From Streptomyces rubradiris (GTDB taxonomy: Bacteria; Actinomycetota; Actinomycetes; Streptomycetales; Streptomycetaceae): a stretch of DNA of 64,000 nucleotides. A program made the translations under genes and the position numbers. The first letter of the stretch is position 1. Each line of letters starts with the position of its first letter. This document shows positions 7,966-18,053 of the stretch, piece by piece. Under the pieces are notes generated by a model that saw nothing but the letters and a program-made list of their open reading frames with translations, had not been told where the DNA came from and did not search any database. The DNA lies in NCBI RefSeq assembly GCF_016860525.1, contig NZ_BNEA01000015.1:2046001-2110000 (forward strand), given 5' to 3'.

Positions 7966-8831
7966 AGTTCTCCTCGGAGTTGCTCCAACAGACCCCGCGA
8001 GTACTTGGCGTTGAGGGCCTGCGAGCGCAGTGTGTCATAGCGCTGTTGCAGCAGGCTCACCTCTCTCGGGTCGGAGATCAGGCGGCCGTTCTGCTGCCCC
8101 TCCGAGTAGGCGAGACGCTGGCCCCTGGGAGTCTCCATGAGCTGGAGCGGCCCATCCAGGCATGCGTGCAGTCCGGCCTCCAGCGGCACGATCTGAAGCG
8201 TCACATTGCGCGGTGCGCTCAGCTCCAGCACGTGGTCGAGAAGCTCCCGCATCTGCTCGGTCTCCCCGAACTTTCGTCGGAATACGTGCTCCTCGACGAT
8301 GAAGCTGAACGGCGTCGTCGGCCGCTCGAACAGCATCCGCTGCCGATCCATCCGCGTGGCCATGAAGTCCTGCAACTGGTCGTCCGGCGCCACGGGTACG
8401 GTTCCCTCGAACACCGCCCTCGCGTACGCAGGCGACTGCAACAACCCCGGCACCAACCGGCACTCATACGTGCTCAGGCTCACCGCGACCTTCTCCAGCC
8501 TGGCCCAGCGTCGGAACCACGCCGCGAGGCCCGCCTCTCCCCGGGTCAGGTACTTCGCGGCCCTGCGGAGGGCGCCCGTGTTGCCCGACGCCTCCTCCGC
8601 CCGTTCCACGAAGGACTCGTCGGGCATGCGCCTGCCCAACTCCACCGACTCCACGGTGTGTTTGGAGAACTGGACCAACCGCGCGAACTCCTCCCTGCTC
8701 AGTCCCGCGTGTTCGCGCAGGGCCTGGACGACCGCCCCGAACGTCCGCAGACTGTCGGAGGGATCGGGCTCCCGCTCCACCTCGCAGACCGCCAGGTCGT
8801 CATCGTTCTCGCTCGCGCCGCCGTGCGTCAT
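7962..8831 (-). CDS. XRE/DUF5753 (WhiJ-like) transcriptional regulator
   Basis: A 289-aa regulator. Residues about 25-85 form a helix-turn-helix (LRTFGAVVQALREHAGLSRE, then FSKHTVESVELGRRMP), and residues about 100-285 are the DUF5753 sensor-like domain (LVPGLLQSPAYARAVFEG, then VTLQIVPLEAGLHA). The start is ATG 8831, with GGAGGTG upstream; the frame is open further but the extra residues are low-complexity. It is co-transcribed with two DUF397 genes and divergent from an anti-sigma-type ATPase gene, the standard Streptomyces triad. Confidence 0.9.
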   Translation of the reverse strand: MTHGGASENDDDLAVCEVEREPDPSDSLRTFGAVVQALREHAGLSREEFARLVQFSKHTVESVELGRRMPDESFVERAEEASGNTGALRRAAKYLTRGEAGLAAWFRRWARLEKVAVSLSTYECRLVPGLLQSPAYARAVFEGTVPVAPDDQLQDFMATRMDRQRMLFERPTTPFSFIVEEHVFRRKFGETEQMRELLDHVLELSAPRNVTLQIVPLEAGLHACLDGPLQLMETPRGQRLAYSEGQQNGRLISDPREVSLLQQRYDTLRSQALNAKYSRGLLEQLRGEL

Positions 8832-8929
8832 CCGCGGCCACCTCCAGGTACGTACGTTCCGTGCTGCGTCCCCCGCGCTCGACAGCACCCAGAGTGACGG
8901 CTGGGAATGCGTACTGTCTACCGAAAGTG

Positions 8930-8954
8930 CCCGTACGCTGACACAGCGTACGGG
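8930..8954. promoter_or_regulatory. Palindromic operator in the XRE / ATPase divergent gap
   Basis: Perfect 10-nt arms CCCGTACGCT and AGCGTACGGG separated by 5 nt, placed 46 nt before the ATPase start. A second GTACGTAC palindrome lies near 8850, close to the regulator start. Both are plausible binding sites for the WhiJ-like regulator. Confidence 0.55.
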
Positions 8955-8999
8955 GCGGGCCTCTGGAAGAACGCCGTGCGCGCCCGCCACGGTGGCCCC

Positions 9000-9467
9000 A
9001 TGACCCCCACAACACCCCAACTCCCCAACGCCACCGTACATTCGTTCTCCCAGCTGCTCTCCTCCACCCGCCGGGGCGCCCGCCTGGCGCGGCTGCTCGC
9101 CGTGGGAGAGCTGTACGCCTGGGGGCTGTCACCCACCGTCATCGACCGTGCGGAGCAGATCGTCGCCGAGCTCGCGGCCAACGCGGCCGTGCACGGGCGG
9201 GTGCGGGGGCGGAGCTTCCGGCTCGTCCTCGGCCTCGATGTCACCGCCGGAACCCTGCGCGTCGCGGTCAGTGACGCGCGCGGCGACCGGCTTCCCGCGC
9301 CCGCTACGACGGCCCGGCCGGAGGAGGCGGAATCGGGCCGTGGCCTGCTCCTCGTGGCCGCGCTCGCCGACCGGTGGGACACGGAGCCGTACCCGCCGTC
9401 CGGGAAGACGGTGTGGGCGGAGGTAGATGTCATCAGTCCGGAGCGGCCGCCCACGAAGGGACGGTGA
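9000..9467 (+). CDS. Anti-sigma-factor-type ATP-binding protein (HATPase_c_2)
   Basis: A 155-aa GHKL ATPase domain of the RsbW/SpoIIAB type: the N box is in EQIVAELAANAAVHG, the G1 region in LRVAVSDARGDRLP, and the G2 region in ESGRGLLLVAALADRW. Such proteins bind sigma factors or STAS antagonists, or act as orphan regulators next to XRE/DUF397 genes as here. The ATG at 9000 (end of the divergent gap) is preferred over the more distal start at 8907, which would overlap the palindrome. RBS is weak. Confidence 0.85.
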   Translation: MTPTTPQLPNATVHSFSQLLSSTRRGARLARLLAVGELYAWGLSPTVIDRAEQIVAELAANAAVHGRVRGRSFRLVLGLDVTAGTLRVAVSDARGDRLPAPATTARPEEAESGRGLLLVAALADRWDTEPYPPSGKTVWAEVDVISPERPPTKGR

Positions 9468-9541
9468 ACCGCCCGGACCTGGGTACCCGCGTGTGCACGA
9501 CGGAAATACCGCACGCCACGCAGGTCTGGAAGGTGATCGCC

Positions 9542-9970
9542 GTGTCCCGTACACAGCCGCACTACGAGGCAGACCGTCAGGCGCACGGATCCGAACCGGT
9601 GGGCGAGCTCGTCCAGCGGGCCTCGCAGCAGCTGACGGAGCTGGTGCGGGGCGAACTGCGCCTGGCACAGGCGGAGATGAAGGAGAAAGGCAAGCATTAC
9701 GGCAAGGGCGGCGGATTGTTCGGCGGCGCGGGGCTGTTCGGGTTCCTGACGCTCCAGGCCCTGGTCGCCACCGTGATCGCGGCGCTGGCCGTGCCGCTGC
9801 CGGTGTGGGCCGCCGCCCTGATCGTCACCGCCGTGCTCGGTGTGATCGCCGGGGTGATGGCGCTGACCGGGAAGAAGCAGTTCGCCGAGGCGGCGCCGCC
9901 CGCACCGGAGCAGGCGATCAAGAACGTGAAGGCCGATGTGGCCGAGATCAAGGAGAGTGCGCACCGATGA
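9542..9970 (+). CDS. Phage-holin-family (DUF1469-like) membrane protein
   Basis: A 142-aa protein: a soluble N-terminus with a helical segment (VGELVQRASQQLTELVRGEL), then two hydrophobic hairpin helices (about residues 65-90 and 95-118) and a charged tail. This is the layout of actinobacterial phage-holin-superfamily III / DUF1469 proteins, which in Streptomyces are chromosomal membrane proteins, not phage genes. The GTG at 9542 has GGAAGGTGA upstream. It overlaps the following DUF3618 gene by 4 nt. Confidence 0.8.
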   Translation: MSRTQPHYEADRQAHGSEPVGELVQRASQQLTELVRGELRLAQAEMKEKGKHYGKGGGLFGGAGLFGFLTLQALVATVIAALAVPLPVWAAALIVTAVLGVIAGVMALTGKKQFAEAAPPAPEQAIKNVKADVAEIKESAHR

Positions 9971-10320
9971 CCCAGCCGCCCCACGACGAACCCACCGCGT
10001 CCGGCCCGGAGGAACTGCGCGAGCAGGTCGAGCACACCCGTCAGGAGCTGGGCGAGACGGTCGAGGCGCTCGCGGCGAAGACGGATGTCAAGGCCCGCGC
10101 CAAGGAGAAGGCCGCCGAGGTGAGGGAACAGGCCGCCGAAGTGAAGGAACAGGCCGCCATCAAGGCCGAGTTGGCAGGCCGGCTGTTGCAGGAGAAGGCC
10201 CCCGAGCCGGTACGGCAGACCGCCGCCGTCACCGCACGCTTGACCCGCGACAACCGCACGCTGCTGCTCGCGGGCGGCGCGACGCTGCTGCTGTGGCTGG
10301 TCTGCCGCCGCAAGAGGTAG
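9967..10320 (+). CDS. DUF3618 membrane-anchored protein
   Basis: 117 aa. An N-terminal PEELREQVEHTRQELGETVEAL motif is diagnostic of DUF3618; next comes a Lys/Glu/Ala-rich coiled region with repeats of the type EVREQAAEVKEQ (about residues 40-62), and a C-terminal single membrane helix (LLLAGGATLLLWLV) ending in basic residues. The ATG overlaps the holin-family stop (ATGA). The pair is commonly found together in Streptomyces and probably acts at the membrane; role unknown. Confidence 0.85.
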   Translation: MTQPPHDEPTASGPEELREQVEHTRQELGETVEALAAKTDVKARAKEKAAEVREQAAEVKEQAAIKAELAGRLLQEKAPEPVRQTAAVTARLTRDNRTLLLAGGATLLLWLVCRRKR

Positions 10321-10328
10321 CCGAAGGG

Positions 10329-10373
10329 ACGCGTAAGGGGGCCGGCCCCCGTGGGTGCCGGCCCCCTACGCGT
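10329..10373. terminator. Bidirectional terminator between DUF3618 and lipoprotein genes
   Basis: Arms at 10329-10344 (ACGCGTAAGGGGGCCGGC-type, one bulge) and 10357-10373 pair around a 12-nt loop, in the 58-nt gap between two convergent genes. Confidence 0.8.
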
Positions 10374-10378
10374 CTTGG

Positions 10379-10900
10379 TCACTTCCGCTTGACCGGCGGG
10401 CACGTGCCCGTTTCCTCGCCGATGGAGTTGATCTCGGCGTTGGAGCGCACGTCGTCCGCGTAGTTGATCTTGTCCGTGCACTTCTTGTCGTCGGACGCCG
10501 GCTTCTGCACCGGCGGACACGTGCCGGTCTCCTCGCCGATGGAGTTGATCTCGGCGTTGGAACGCGGGTCGCCCGCGTAGTTGATCTTGTCCGTGCACTT
10601 CACGGCGCCCTTGGCGGGCGCCCCCGTCGACTTGCCCTCCGCGGTGGCGGGCTTGCCGGGCGCGGCCGAGGAACCGGTGCCCGTGGTACCGGACTTGTCG
10701 GCGGACGTGTCCGACGACTTGCCGTCCGCGCCGCCGGACCCCGGGGTGCTCGTGGCCGTGGCCGACGAGTCGCTCGCCGAAGCCGAAGCGGAAGCGGAAG
10801 GGGTCGTCTTGGCGTCGTCGCCGTCGTTGCCGCATGCCGTCAGTGCCAGGCCGAGGGCCACGGCCGAGATGGTCAGTGCCGAGATCTTCCGAGTGCGCAT
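10379..10900 (-). CDS. Secreted lipoprotein with duplicated cysteine motif
   Basis: A 173-aa protein. A lipoprotein signal peptide ends in LALTAC (lipobox LTAC); then comes a long Ser/Thr/Ala/Gly-rich linker, followed by two near-identical copies of a roughly 30-residue unit beginning KCTDKINYA and ending EETGTCPPV. Each unit has two cysteines, likely one disulfide. I do not recognise the unit as a named domain. The start is ATG 10900; the frame continues upstream, but the signal peptide begins here. It converges on the DUF3618 gene through a shared terminator. Confidence 0.78.
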   Translation of the reverse strand: MRTRKISALTISAVALGLALTACGNDGDDAKTTPSASASASASDSSATATSTPGSGGADGKSSDTSADKSGTTGTGSSAAPGKPATAEGKSTGAPAKGAVKCTDKINYAGDPRSNAEINSIGEETGTCPPVQKPASDDKKCTDKINYADDVRSNAEINSIGEETGTCPPVKRK

Positions 10901-11094
10901 GCTTTGTGTCCGTCCTCTGCTGGCGAGCGATCCGGGCGACTGTTCACCCGTGTGGCCTTCTGCCCTCATTGATAGGCGGCCGGGTTGCCCGAGTTGCCTC
11001 GCGCTCGCGCTCAAGACACGTTCGTGACATGACGGGGACGGCACCGCGACGTGCTCCCGGCCGGAGCGAAGCGGTACCGCCCACGCCGGGACGG

Positions 11095-12786
<1,692 letters not shown>

Positions 12787-15321
12787 TCAGGCGGCCTCGG
12801 GCAGTTGGACCGTCACCTTCAGCTCCGCCGCCGCGGAGTAGGCGATCTCACCGATGTGGCCCGCGTTCCTCAGGTCGCCCTCGACGGAGCGGATCGCCTC
12901 GGTCAGTGCGGCGGGAGCCGCGACCTCCACCCTGGGGACCTCGGACCGCATGGACAGCTTCGCCTCGCTCTTCGCCTTGCGGACCGCCCTGATCACCTCG
13001 GAGGCGGACGGGAGGAGCCCCGCGTCGCCGGAGGTGCCGGCGAACTCGCCGGCCGCGGGCCAGGCGGACGTGTGCACCGAGGTCTCGTGCGTCCACGACC
13101 ACACTTCCTCGGTGACGTACGGGATGAACGGCGCGAGCAGCCGGATCACCGTGTCCAGGGCCAGCCGCAGGGTCAGGCGCGCCGAGTCCGACCCGTCGTA
13201 GGCCCGCTGCTTGACCAGTTCCACGTAGTCGTCGCAGAACGTCCAGAAGAACCGTTCGGCGGCGGCCAGGGCCGTGGTGTACTCGTAGGACTCCAGGGCC
13301 TGCGTGGCCTCGGCGACGGTCCGCTTCAGCGACTCGATCACAGCGGCGTCCAGCGGTTCGCCGACCGTGGCGTCCGCCGCCGCCTCCGGGAAGCCGTACA
13401 CGAACTTCGCCGCGTTCAGCAGCTTCGTGGCCAGGCGCCGGCCGACCTTCATCTGCTTCGGCTCGAACGCCGTGTCGGTGCCCGGCCGCGCGGACGCCGC
13501 CCAGTAGCGCACGCCGTCGGCGCTGTGCTCGTCGATCAGGTGCTCGGGGGTGACGACGTTGCCCTGCGACTTCGACATCTTCTTGCGGTCCGGGTCGAGG
13601 ATCCACCCGGACAGCGCGGCGTGCCGCCACGGCGTCTCGCCCTCCTCGATGTGGGACCTGACCACCGTGGAGAACAGCCATGTGCGGATGATGTCGTGGC
13701 CCTGCGGGCGCAGGTCCATCGGGAAGGTGAGCCGGTACAGCTCCGGGTCGTTCAGCCAGCCGCACGCGAGCTGCGGCGTGAGGGAGGAGGTCGCCCAGGT
13801 GTCCATCACGTCGGGCTCCCCGGTGAAACCGCCGGGCACTCCCCGCTGTTCCTCGGCGTAGCCGGGCGGGACAGCGCTCTGCGGGTCCACCGGAAGGGCC
13901 GACTCGTCGGGGACGATGGGGTGTTCGTAGTCCGGCTCGCCCGCGCTGTCCAGCGGGTACCACACCGGGAACGGGACGCCGAAGAAACGCTGCCGGGAGA
14001 TCAGCCAGTCGCTGTTCAGGCCGCGGACCCAGTCGTCGTAGCGCGCCTTCATGTGCGCCGGGTGCCAGACGATCGACTCCCCGCGCTCCAGCAGCTCCTC
14101 CCGGTGGGCCATCGTGCGGATGAACCACTGCCGGGAGGAGACGATCTCCAGCGGGCGTTCGCCCTTCTCGTAGAACTTCACCGCGTGCGTGGTGGGCCGG
14201 GGCTCGCCGTCGATGAAGCCGCCCTCCCCCAGCGCCGCCACGATCGCCTTGCGGGCCTGCGTCACGGACAGGCCGGCCAGCGGGGCGTACGCGCGCTGCG
14301 CCGCGCCGGGGTCCGCGCACGGCAGGGTGGTGAAGTCCACCGGCTGGAGGCGGCCGTCGCGGCCGACGAGGGTGCGGGTCGGCAGGCGCAGCTCGCGCCA
14401 CCAGACGACGTCCGTCTGGTCGCCGAAGGTGCACACCATGGCGATGCCGGACCCCTTGTCCGCCTTCGCCAGCGGATGCGCGACGACCGGCACGCGCACC
14501 CCGAACATCGGGGTCACGGCCTCCCGGCCGAACAGCGGCTGGTAGCGCTCGTCGTCCGGGTGCGCCACCAACGCCACGCACGCCGGCAGCAGCTCCGGCC
14601 TGGTCGTCTCGATGTGCACCGGCTCGCCGTCCACCGTGAAGACCAGCCGGTGGTACGCGCTCGGCACCTCTTTGTCGATCATCTCGGCGTTGGCGACGGC
14701 CGTGCCGAAGTCGATGTCCCACATGGTGGGCGCCTCGTCCTGGTAGACCTCCCCGGCGGCGAGCATCTTCAGGAACGCGGCCTGCGAGATGCGCCGCGCT
14801 TCGGCCCCGATGGTGGTGTAGTTCAGCGACCAGTCCACGGACAGGCCGAGCCGGCGCCACAGGTGCTCGAAGACACGCTCGTCCTCGGCGGTGAGCCGCT
14901 CGCACAGCTCGATGAAGTTGCGCCGGGAGACGTCGACGACCGGCGGCCGGTCCTTCCTGGCGAAGTTGGCGACCGGTTCCGGCGCCTTGAAGTCCGGGTC
15001 GTACGGCAGGGAGGGGTCGCAGCGGACGCCGTAGTAGTTCTGCACGCGCCGCTCGGTCGCCAGGCCGTTGTCGTCCCACCCCATCGGGTAGAACACGTGC
15101 TTGCCGCGCATGCGCTGGAAGCGCGCGACGATGTCGGTGTGGGTGTAGGAGAAGGCGTGACCGACATGCAGTGAACCGGACACCGTGGGCGGCGGGGTGT
15201 CGATGGAATACACCTGCTCGCGCGCGGCGGGGCGTACGAACCGGTAGACGCCGTTCTGGGCCCAGATGGCTGACCATTTGTCGTCCAGGCCGTCGATGGA
15301 CGGCTTCTCCGGCAGTGTCAC
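12787..15321 (-). CDS. valS: Valyl-tRNA synthetase, divergent second-copy type
   Basis: A class Ia synthetase of 844 aa that charges tRNA-Val. HIGH-type motif SGSLHVGHAF (about residues 49-58), the editing (CP1) domain with TTRPELLPACVALVAHPDD, a KMSKS motif in KKMSKSQGN (about 580-588), and an anticodon-binding region ending without a long C-terminal coiled coil. The segment MGWDDNGLATERRVQ then YYGVRCDPSLPYD is typical of the ValRS type unlike the housekeeping Streptomyces enzyme, and the usual neighbour folC is absent. The GTG at 15321 is chosen because GAGAGG lies nine bases upstream; GTG 15330 or 15384 are alternatives. It could be a conditional or resistance isozyme. Confidence 0.88.
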   Translation of the reverse strand: MTLPEKPSIDGLDDKWSAIWAQNGVYRFVRPAAREQVYSIDTPPPTVSGSLHVGHAFSYTHTDIVARFQRMRGKHVFYPMGWDDNGLATERRVQNYYGVRCDPSLPYDPDFKAPEPVANFARKDRPPVVDVSRRNFIELCERLTAEDERVFEHLWRRLGLSVDWSLNYTTIGAEARRISQAAFLKMLAAGEVYQDEAPTMWDIDFGTAVANAEMIDKEVPSAYHRLVFTVDGEPVHIETTRPELLPACVALVAHPDDERYQPLFGREAVTPMFGVRVPVVAHPLAKADKGSGIAMVCTFGDQTDVVWWRELRLPTRTLVGRDGRLQPVDFTTLPCADPGAAQRAYAPLAGLSVTQARKAIVAALGEGGFIDGEPRPTTHAVKFYEKGERPLEIVSSRQWFIRTMAHREELLERGESIVWHPAHMKARYDDWVRGLNSDWLISRQRFFGVPFPVWYPLDSAGEPDYEHPIVPDESALPVDPQSAVPPGYAEEQRGVPGGFTGEPDVMDTWATSSLTPQLACGWLNDPELYRLTFPMDLRPQGHDIIRTWLFSTVVRSHIEEGETPWRHAALSGWILDPDRKKMSKSQGNVVTPEHLIDEHSADGVRYWAASARPGTDTAFEPKQMKVGRRLATKLLNAAKFVYGFPEAAADATVGEPLDAAVIESLKRTVAEATQALESYEYTTALAAAERFFWTFCDDYVELVKQRAYDGSDSARLTLRLALDTVIRLLAPFIPYVTEEVWSWTHETSVHTSAWPAAGEFAGTSGDAGLLPSASEVIRAVRKAKSEAKLSMRSEVPRVEVAAPAALTEAIRSVEGDLRNAGHIGEIAYSAAAELKVTVQLPEAA

Positions 15322-15441
15322 GATGTACACACCTCTCGTGGGCTCTTGCACCTGGTGACCAGGCAGTCTACGGGGTCTTGACAACTCCTTTTCCCATCAA
15401 GCCAGATGACGACCAGCGCCATATTCCGCACCACTTGGTGA

Positions 15442-16071
15442 TTACGCGCCGGATCGTCCGAGCCCCCAGGCCGAGGCGAGTCGGGACGGGTGGACGTTGC
15501 GGCTGTCGCCGTAGAGCTCGCAGAACTTCATGATCAGGGGGTCCCAGCGGTCGGCGTCGATGTGGCGGCGGTTGCCCGGTACCAGCAGGCTCTCCTCGAC
15601 GTGGACCCGTACCACGCGCACCTCCACGGCCACGAGGCCGGAGTCCGCTTCACCGAAGGGATGGACGCGGTCGACGACGGCCTCAAGGTGGACCGGGCAC
15701 TGTGCCACCCGTGGCGGACGTACCCGCTCGGAAGCCGTCTCGGTCAGGCCCGCCGCCTTGAACTTGTCGGGCTCGTACCGGTAGCCCTTGCGCAGTTTGT
15801 GGTCGGGCACGACACGCGAACCGGTGAGCAGCGCCAGACGGTCGACCGCGCCGGCGAGGTCCGAGGAAGCGAGATTCAGTACGCATTCACGGGACTCGAT
15901 CAGGTTCTTCGTGGTCTGCGAGGTCTCGTCCAGGCCCAGCATGCAGGACCGGTCCACCCACCAGGCGGAGGACATGGGCGCCAGATTCGCCGAGCCGTCC
16001 TCGTTGGACGTGCTCAGCAGGACCACGGGGGTGCCGAAGTAGAGCACTCTCGGTTCGACGGTCAGATGCAT
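15442..16071 (-). CDS. Flavin reductase-like FMN-binding protein
   Basis: 209 aa. N-terminal PRVLYFGTPVVLLSTSNEDGSANLAPMSSAWWV is the flavin reductase-like split-barrel FMN site, followed by CMLGLDETSQTTKNLIESRECVLNLAS. The C-terminal half is more divergent and ends with a region about a gene-specific GNRRHIDADRWDPLIMKFCELYG. It probably binds FMN and reduces a small electrophile or serves a monooxygenase; the partner is unknown. The ATG at 16071 has GAGGAG upstream, whereas the longer frame to 16152 adds non-homologous residues. Confidence 0.85.
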   Translation of the reverse strand: MHLTVEPRVLYFGTPVVLLSTSNEDGSANLAPMSSAWWVDRSCMLGLDETSQTTKNLIESRECVLNLASSDLAGAVDRLALLTGSRVVPDHKLRKGYRYEPDKFKAAGLTETASERVRPPRVAQCPVHLEAVVDRVHPFGEADSGLVAVEVRVVRVHVEESLLVPGNRRHIDADRWDPLIMKFCELYGDSRNVHPSRLASAWGLGRSGA

Positions 16072-16168
16072 GGGCTCCTCACACGGATGGGGGCGTGCCG
16101 GCCACTGTGCCGAGCGGGGCGCTTTCCCGCTGGCGGGAATCGGACCTCGCATCCGTCGGCACGGCGGG

Positions 16169-17638
16169 TCAGGGCCGTGTCCCGGCCGCGGGTGGACCTG
16201 TGCGGGTCCGCGGGGCGGGACGTTCCGTGGTCTTGGACTTCACCAGCCACAGGCCGGTCAGCAGGGCGGCTGCCAAGGTGACGGCGCCGGCCGTGGTGAA
16301 GGCGGTGCCGAGGGCGGCCTCGAAGGACGCCCCGCCGGACTGCCTGGTGCGGACCACGGCGCCGAGCACGGCCACGCCGAGCAGCGCGCCGATCTGCCGG
16401 GCGGTGCTGCTGACGCCCGAGGCGAGACCTCCCTCCTGCGGGCCGACCGCCTGGATGGCGGCGCCGGTCAGCGGGGACATGGCCAGGGCGAAGCCGACGC
16501 CGGTCAGCCCCAGCCGCCACCACACGTTTCCGTAACCGGTGTCCGCGTGCGCGAAGCCGAGCGCCAGCAGTCCCAGTCCGGCCAGCGCGAGACCGGCGGT
16601 GACTACCACACGGAAGCCGTGCCGAGCGGCGAGCCGGCCCGCGTACGGGCTGACGATCACCATGGCGAGGGTGGCCGGGAGGGTTTGCAGACCGGCGCGC
16701 AGGATCGAACTGCCCTGGACGGTCACGAAGAACTGGGAGAAGAAGAAGGAGGAGCCCATGAGCGCGAAGCCCACTACGGCCATGGCCGTGTTGGACACGG
16801 TGAACAGTCGCTGCCGGAACAGCCGCAACGGCAGCATCGGTGTCGAGGCCCGGGCCTCGACGGCGACGAAGACGGCGAGGACCAGCGCCGCCGCGGCGAA
16901 GCCGCCCAGGACCACCGGGGAGGTCCACCCCCGGGCCCCGCCCTCGATGAGCCCGTAGGCCAGCGCCCCCACGCCCAGCACCGACAGGACCGTACCGGGC
17001 ACGTCGATCACCGGCGCGTCCGGAGTGCGGGATTCGTCCAAGAAGCGGAGACCGGCCAGCAGCAGGGCCGCGCCGATGGGCACGTTCACCAGGAAGATGG
17101 CGGGCCAGCCGAACGCCTCCACCAGGAGGCCGCCGGCCAAGGGGCCCGCGGCAAGGCCGATCCCGCTGAGACCGGCCCACAGCCCGATCGCCTTGACGCG
17201 CTCGCGCGGCACCGGGTGAGCGGCGGCGATCAGGGCCAGCGAGGCGGGGCTCAGCGCCGCCGCACCGATGCCCTGCGCCACCCGTCCGGCGATCAGCCAG
17301 CCGAGCGAGGAGGTGGCGGAGCACAGGACGGACGCGGCGGTGAACACCGCGACACCGGACAGGAACATCCGCTTGCGGCCGAAGCGGTCGGCGAAGACGC
17401 CTCCGGACAGCAGCAGCATGGCGACCAGCAGCACGTAGGCGTCGACGATCCACTGGAGGCCGGTCAGCTGGACCTCCAGGCGCCGCTGCATGTCGGGCAG
17501 GGCGGCGCCGACGATCGTGCTGTCGAGCAACACCATGAACTGCCCCAGGCACGCCACCGCCAATAACGCCCCTTGTCCGGAGCGGGTGTTCGCTCCCCCG
17601 CGCGATGCCGTCGCGGTCGTGCTCTCGTTCGGGGTCAC
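16169..17638 (-). CDS. MFS multidrug exporter, DHA2 (14-TMS, EmrB/QacA) family
   Basis: A 489-aa proton antiporter with 14 predicted membrane helices. Diagnostic motifs: LDSTIVGAALPDM (D1), GGVFADRFGRKRMF (A), RVAQGIGAAALSPASLALI (B region) and GLAAGPLAGGLLVEAFGWPAIFLVNVPIG (C). It probably exports lipophilic cations or antibiotics across the cytoplasmic membrane. It is divergently transcribed from an ArsR-family regulator, with overlapping inverted repeats in the 79-nt gap, so it is likely derepressed by its substrate. Confidence 0.93.
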   Translation of the reverse strand: MTPNESTTATASRGGANTRSGQGALLAVACLGQFMVLLDSTIVGAALPDMQRRLEVQLTGLQWIVDAYVLLVAMLLLSGGVFADRFGRKRMFLSGVAVFTAASVLCSATSSLGWLIAGRVAQGIGAAALSPASLALIAAAHPVPRERVKAIGLWAGLSGIGLAAGPLAGGLLVEAFGWPAIFLVNVPIGAALLLAGLRFLDESRTPDAPVIDVPGTVLSVLGVGALAYGLIEGGARGWTSPVVLGGFAAAALVLAVFVAVEARASTPMLPLRLFRQRLFTVSNTAMAVVGFALMGSSFFFSQFFVTVQGSSILRAGLQTLPATLAMVIVSPYAGRLAARHGFRVVVTAGLALAGLGLLALGFAHADTGYGNVWWRLGLTGVGFALAMSPLTGAAIQAVGPQEGGLASGVSSTARQIGALLGVAVLGAVVRTRQSGGASFEAALGTAFTTAGAVTLAAALLTGLWLVKSKTTERPAPRTRTGPPAAGTRP

Positions 17639-17677
17639 CGTCGTTCCCTCCCTGTGACGTGGACCAGGACAAGATAG

Positions 17678-17700
17678 TTCGACAATCCCGAACTGTCGAA
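17678..17700. promoter_or_regulatory. Operator between MFS exporter and ArsR regulator
   Basis: TTCGACA (17678-17684) and TGTCGAA (17694-17700) are perfect 7-nt arms with a 9-nt spacer; AGTTCG and CGAACT form a second overlapping inverted repeat. The site sits 18 nt before the regulator's ATG and in the exporter promoter region. Confidence 0.65.
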
Positions 17701-17717
17701 TAGTGCATCATGGGGCC

Positions 17718-18053
17718 ATGCGTTCCTTGCCCCAGCCTCCGCGCGAGTCGTTGACGCTCACACCCGTCCTGCACGCGCTCGGTGATCCGGTGCGGCTGGA
17801 GTTGGTGCGGCGGGCGCGGGACCGCCCCGAATCAACCTGTGCCGCGCTCGCCGACGGGCTGAATGTTCCGGCGTCGACCCTGACCAACCACTGGCGGATC
17901 CTGCGCGAGGCCGGGTTGATCAGCATGACCGTCGACGGCCGGCACCGGCGGATCCGCGTGCGCGCCGACGACCTCGGCGCTCGCTTCCCGGGCCTGCTCG
18001 ACCCGATCCTCCGCCATGCCGCGCCCGCGCCGACGGCCGACGGGTCACGGTGA
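17718..18053 (+). CDS. ArsR-family winged-helix repressor
   Basis: 111 aa: TPVLHALGDPVRLELVRRARD, then TCAALADGLNVPASTLTNHWRILREAGLISMTVDGRHRRIRV, the classic ArsR helix-turn-helix and beta wing. No metal-binding cysteine motif (ELCVCDL-type) is present, so a non-metal ligand is likely. The ATG at 17718 gives the conserved N-terminus; GTG 17703 would add five residues and overlap the operator. It probably represses the divergent MFS exporter and itself. Confidence 0.88.
   Translation: MRSLPQPPRESLTLTPVLHALGDPVRLELVRRARDRPESTCAALADGLNVPASTLTNHWRILREAGLISMTVDGRHRRIRVRADDLGARFPGLLDPILRHAAPAPTADGSR

Noticed and set aside
9542..10320. Holin-family gene as a sign of prophage
   Set aside because: The holin-family/DUF3618 pair is a normal chromosomal feature in Streptomyces; there are no capsid, tail, terminase or integrase genes nearby.
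15322..15441. Possible T-box leader upstream of the second valS
   Set aside because: Only a 13-nt CCTGGTGACCAGG palindrome is visible; the gap is about 120 nt, with no T-box sequence, and actinobacterial T-boxes are mainly linked to ileS.
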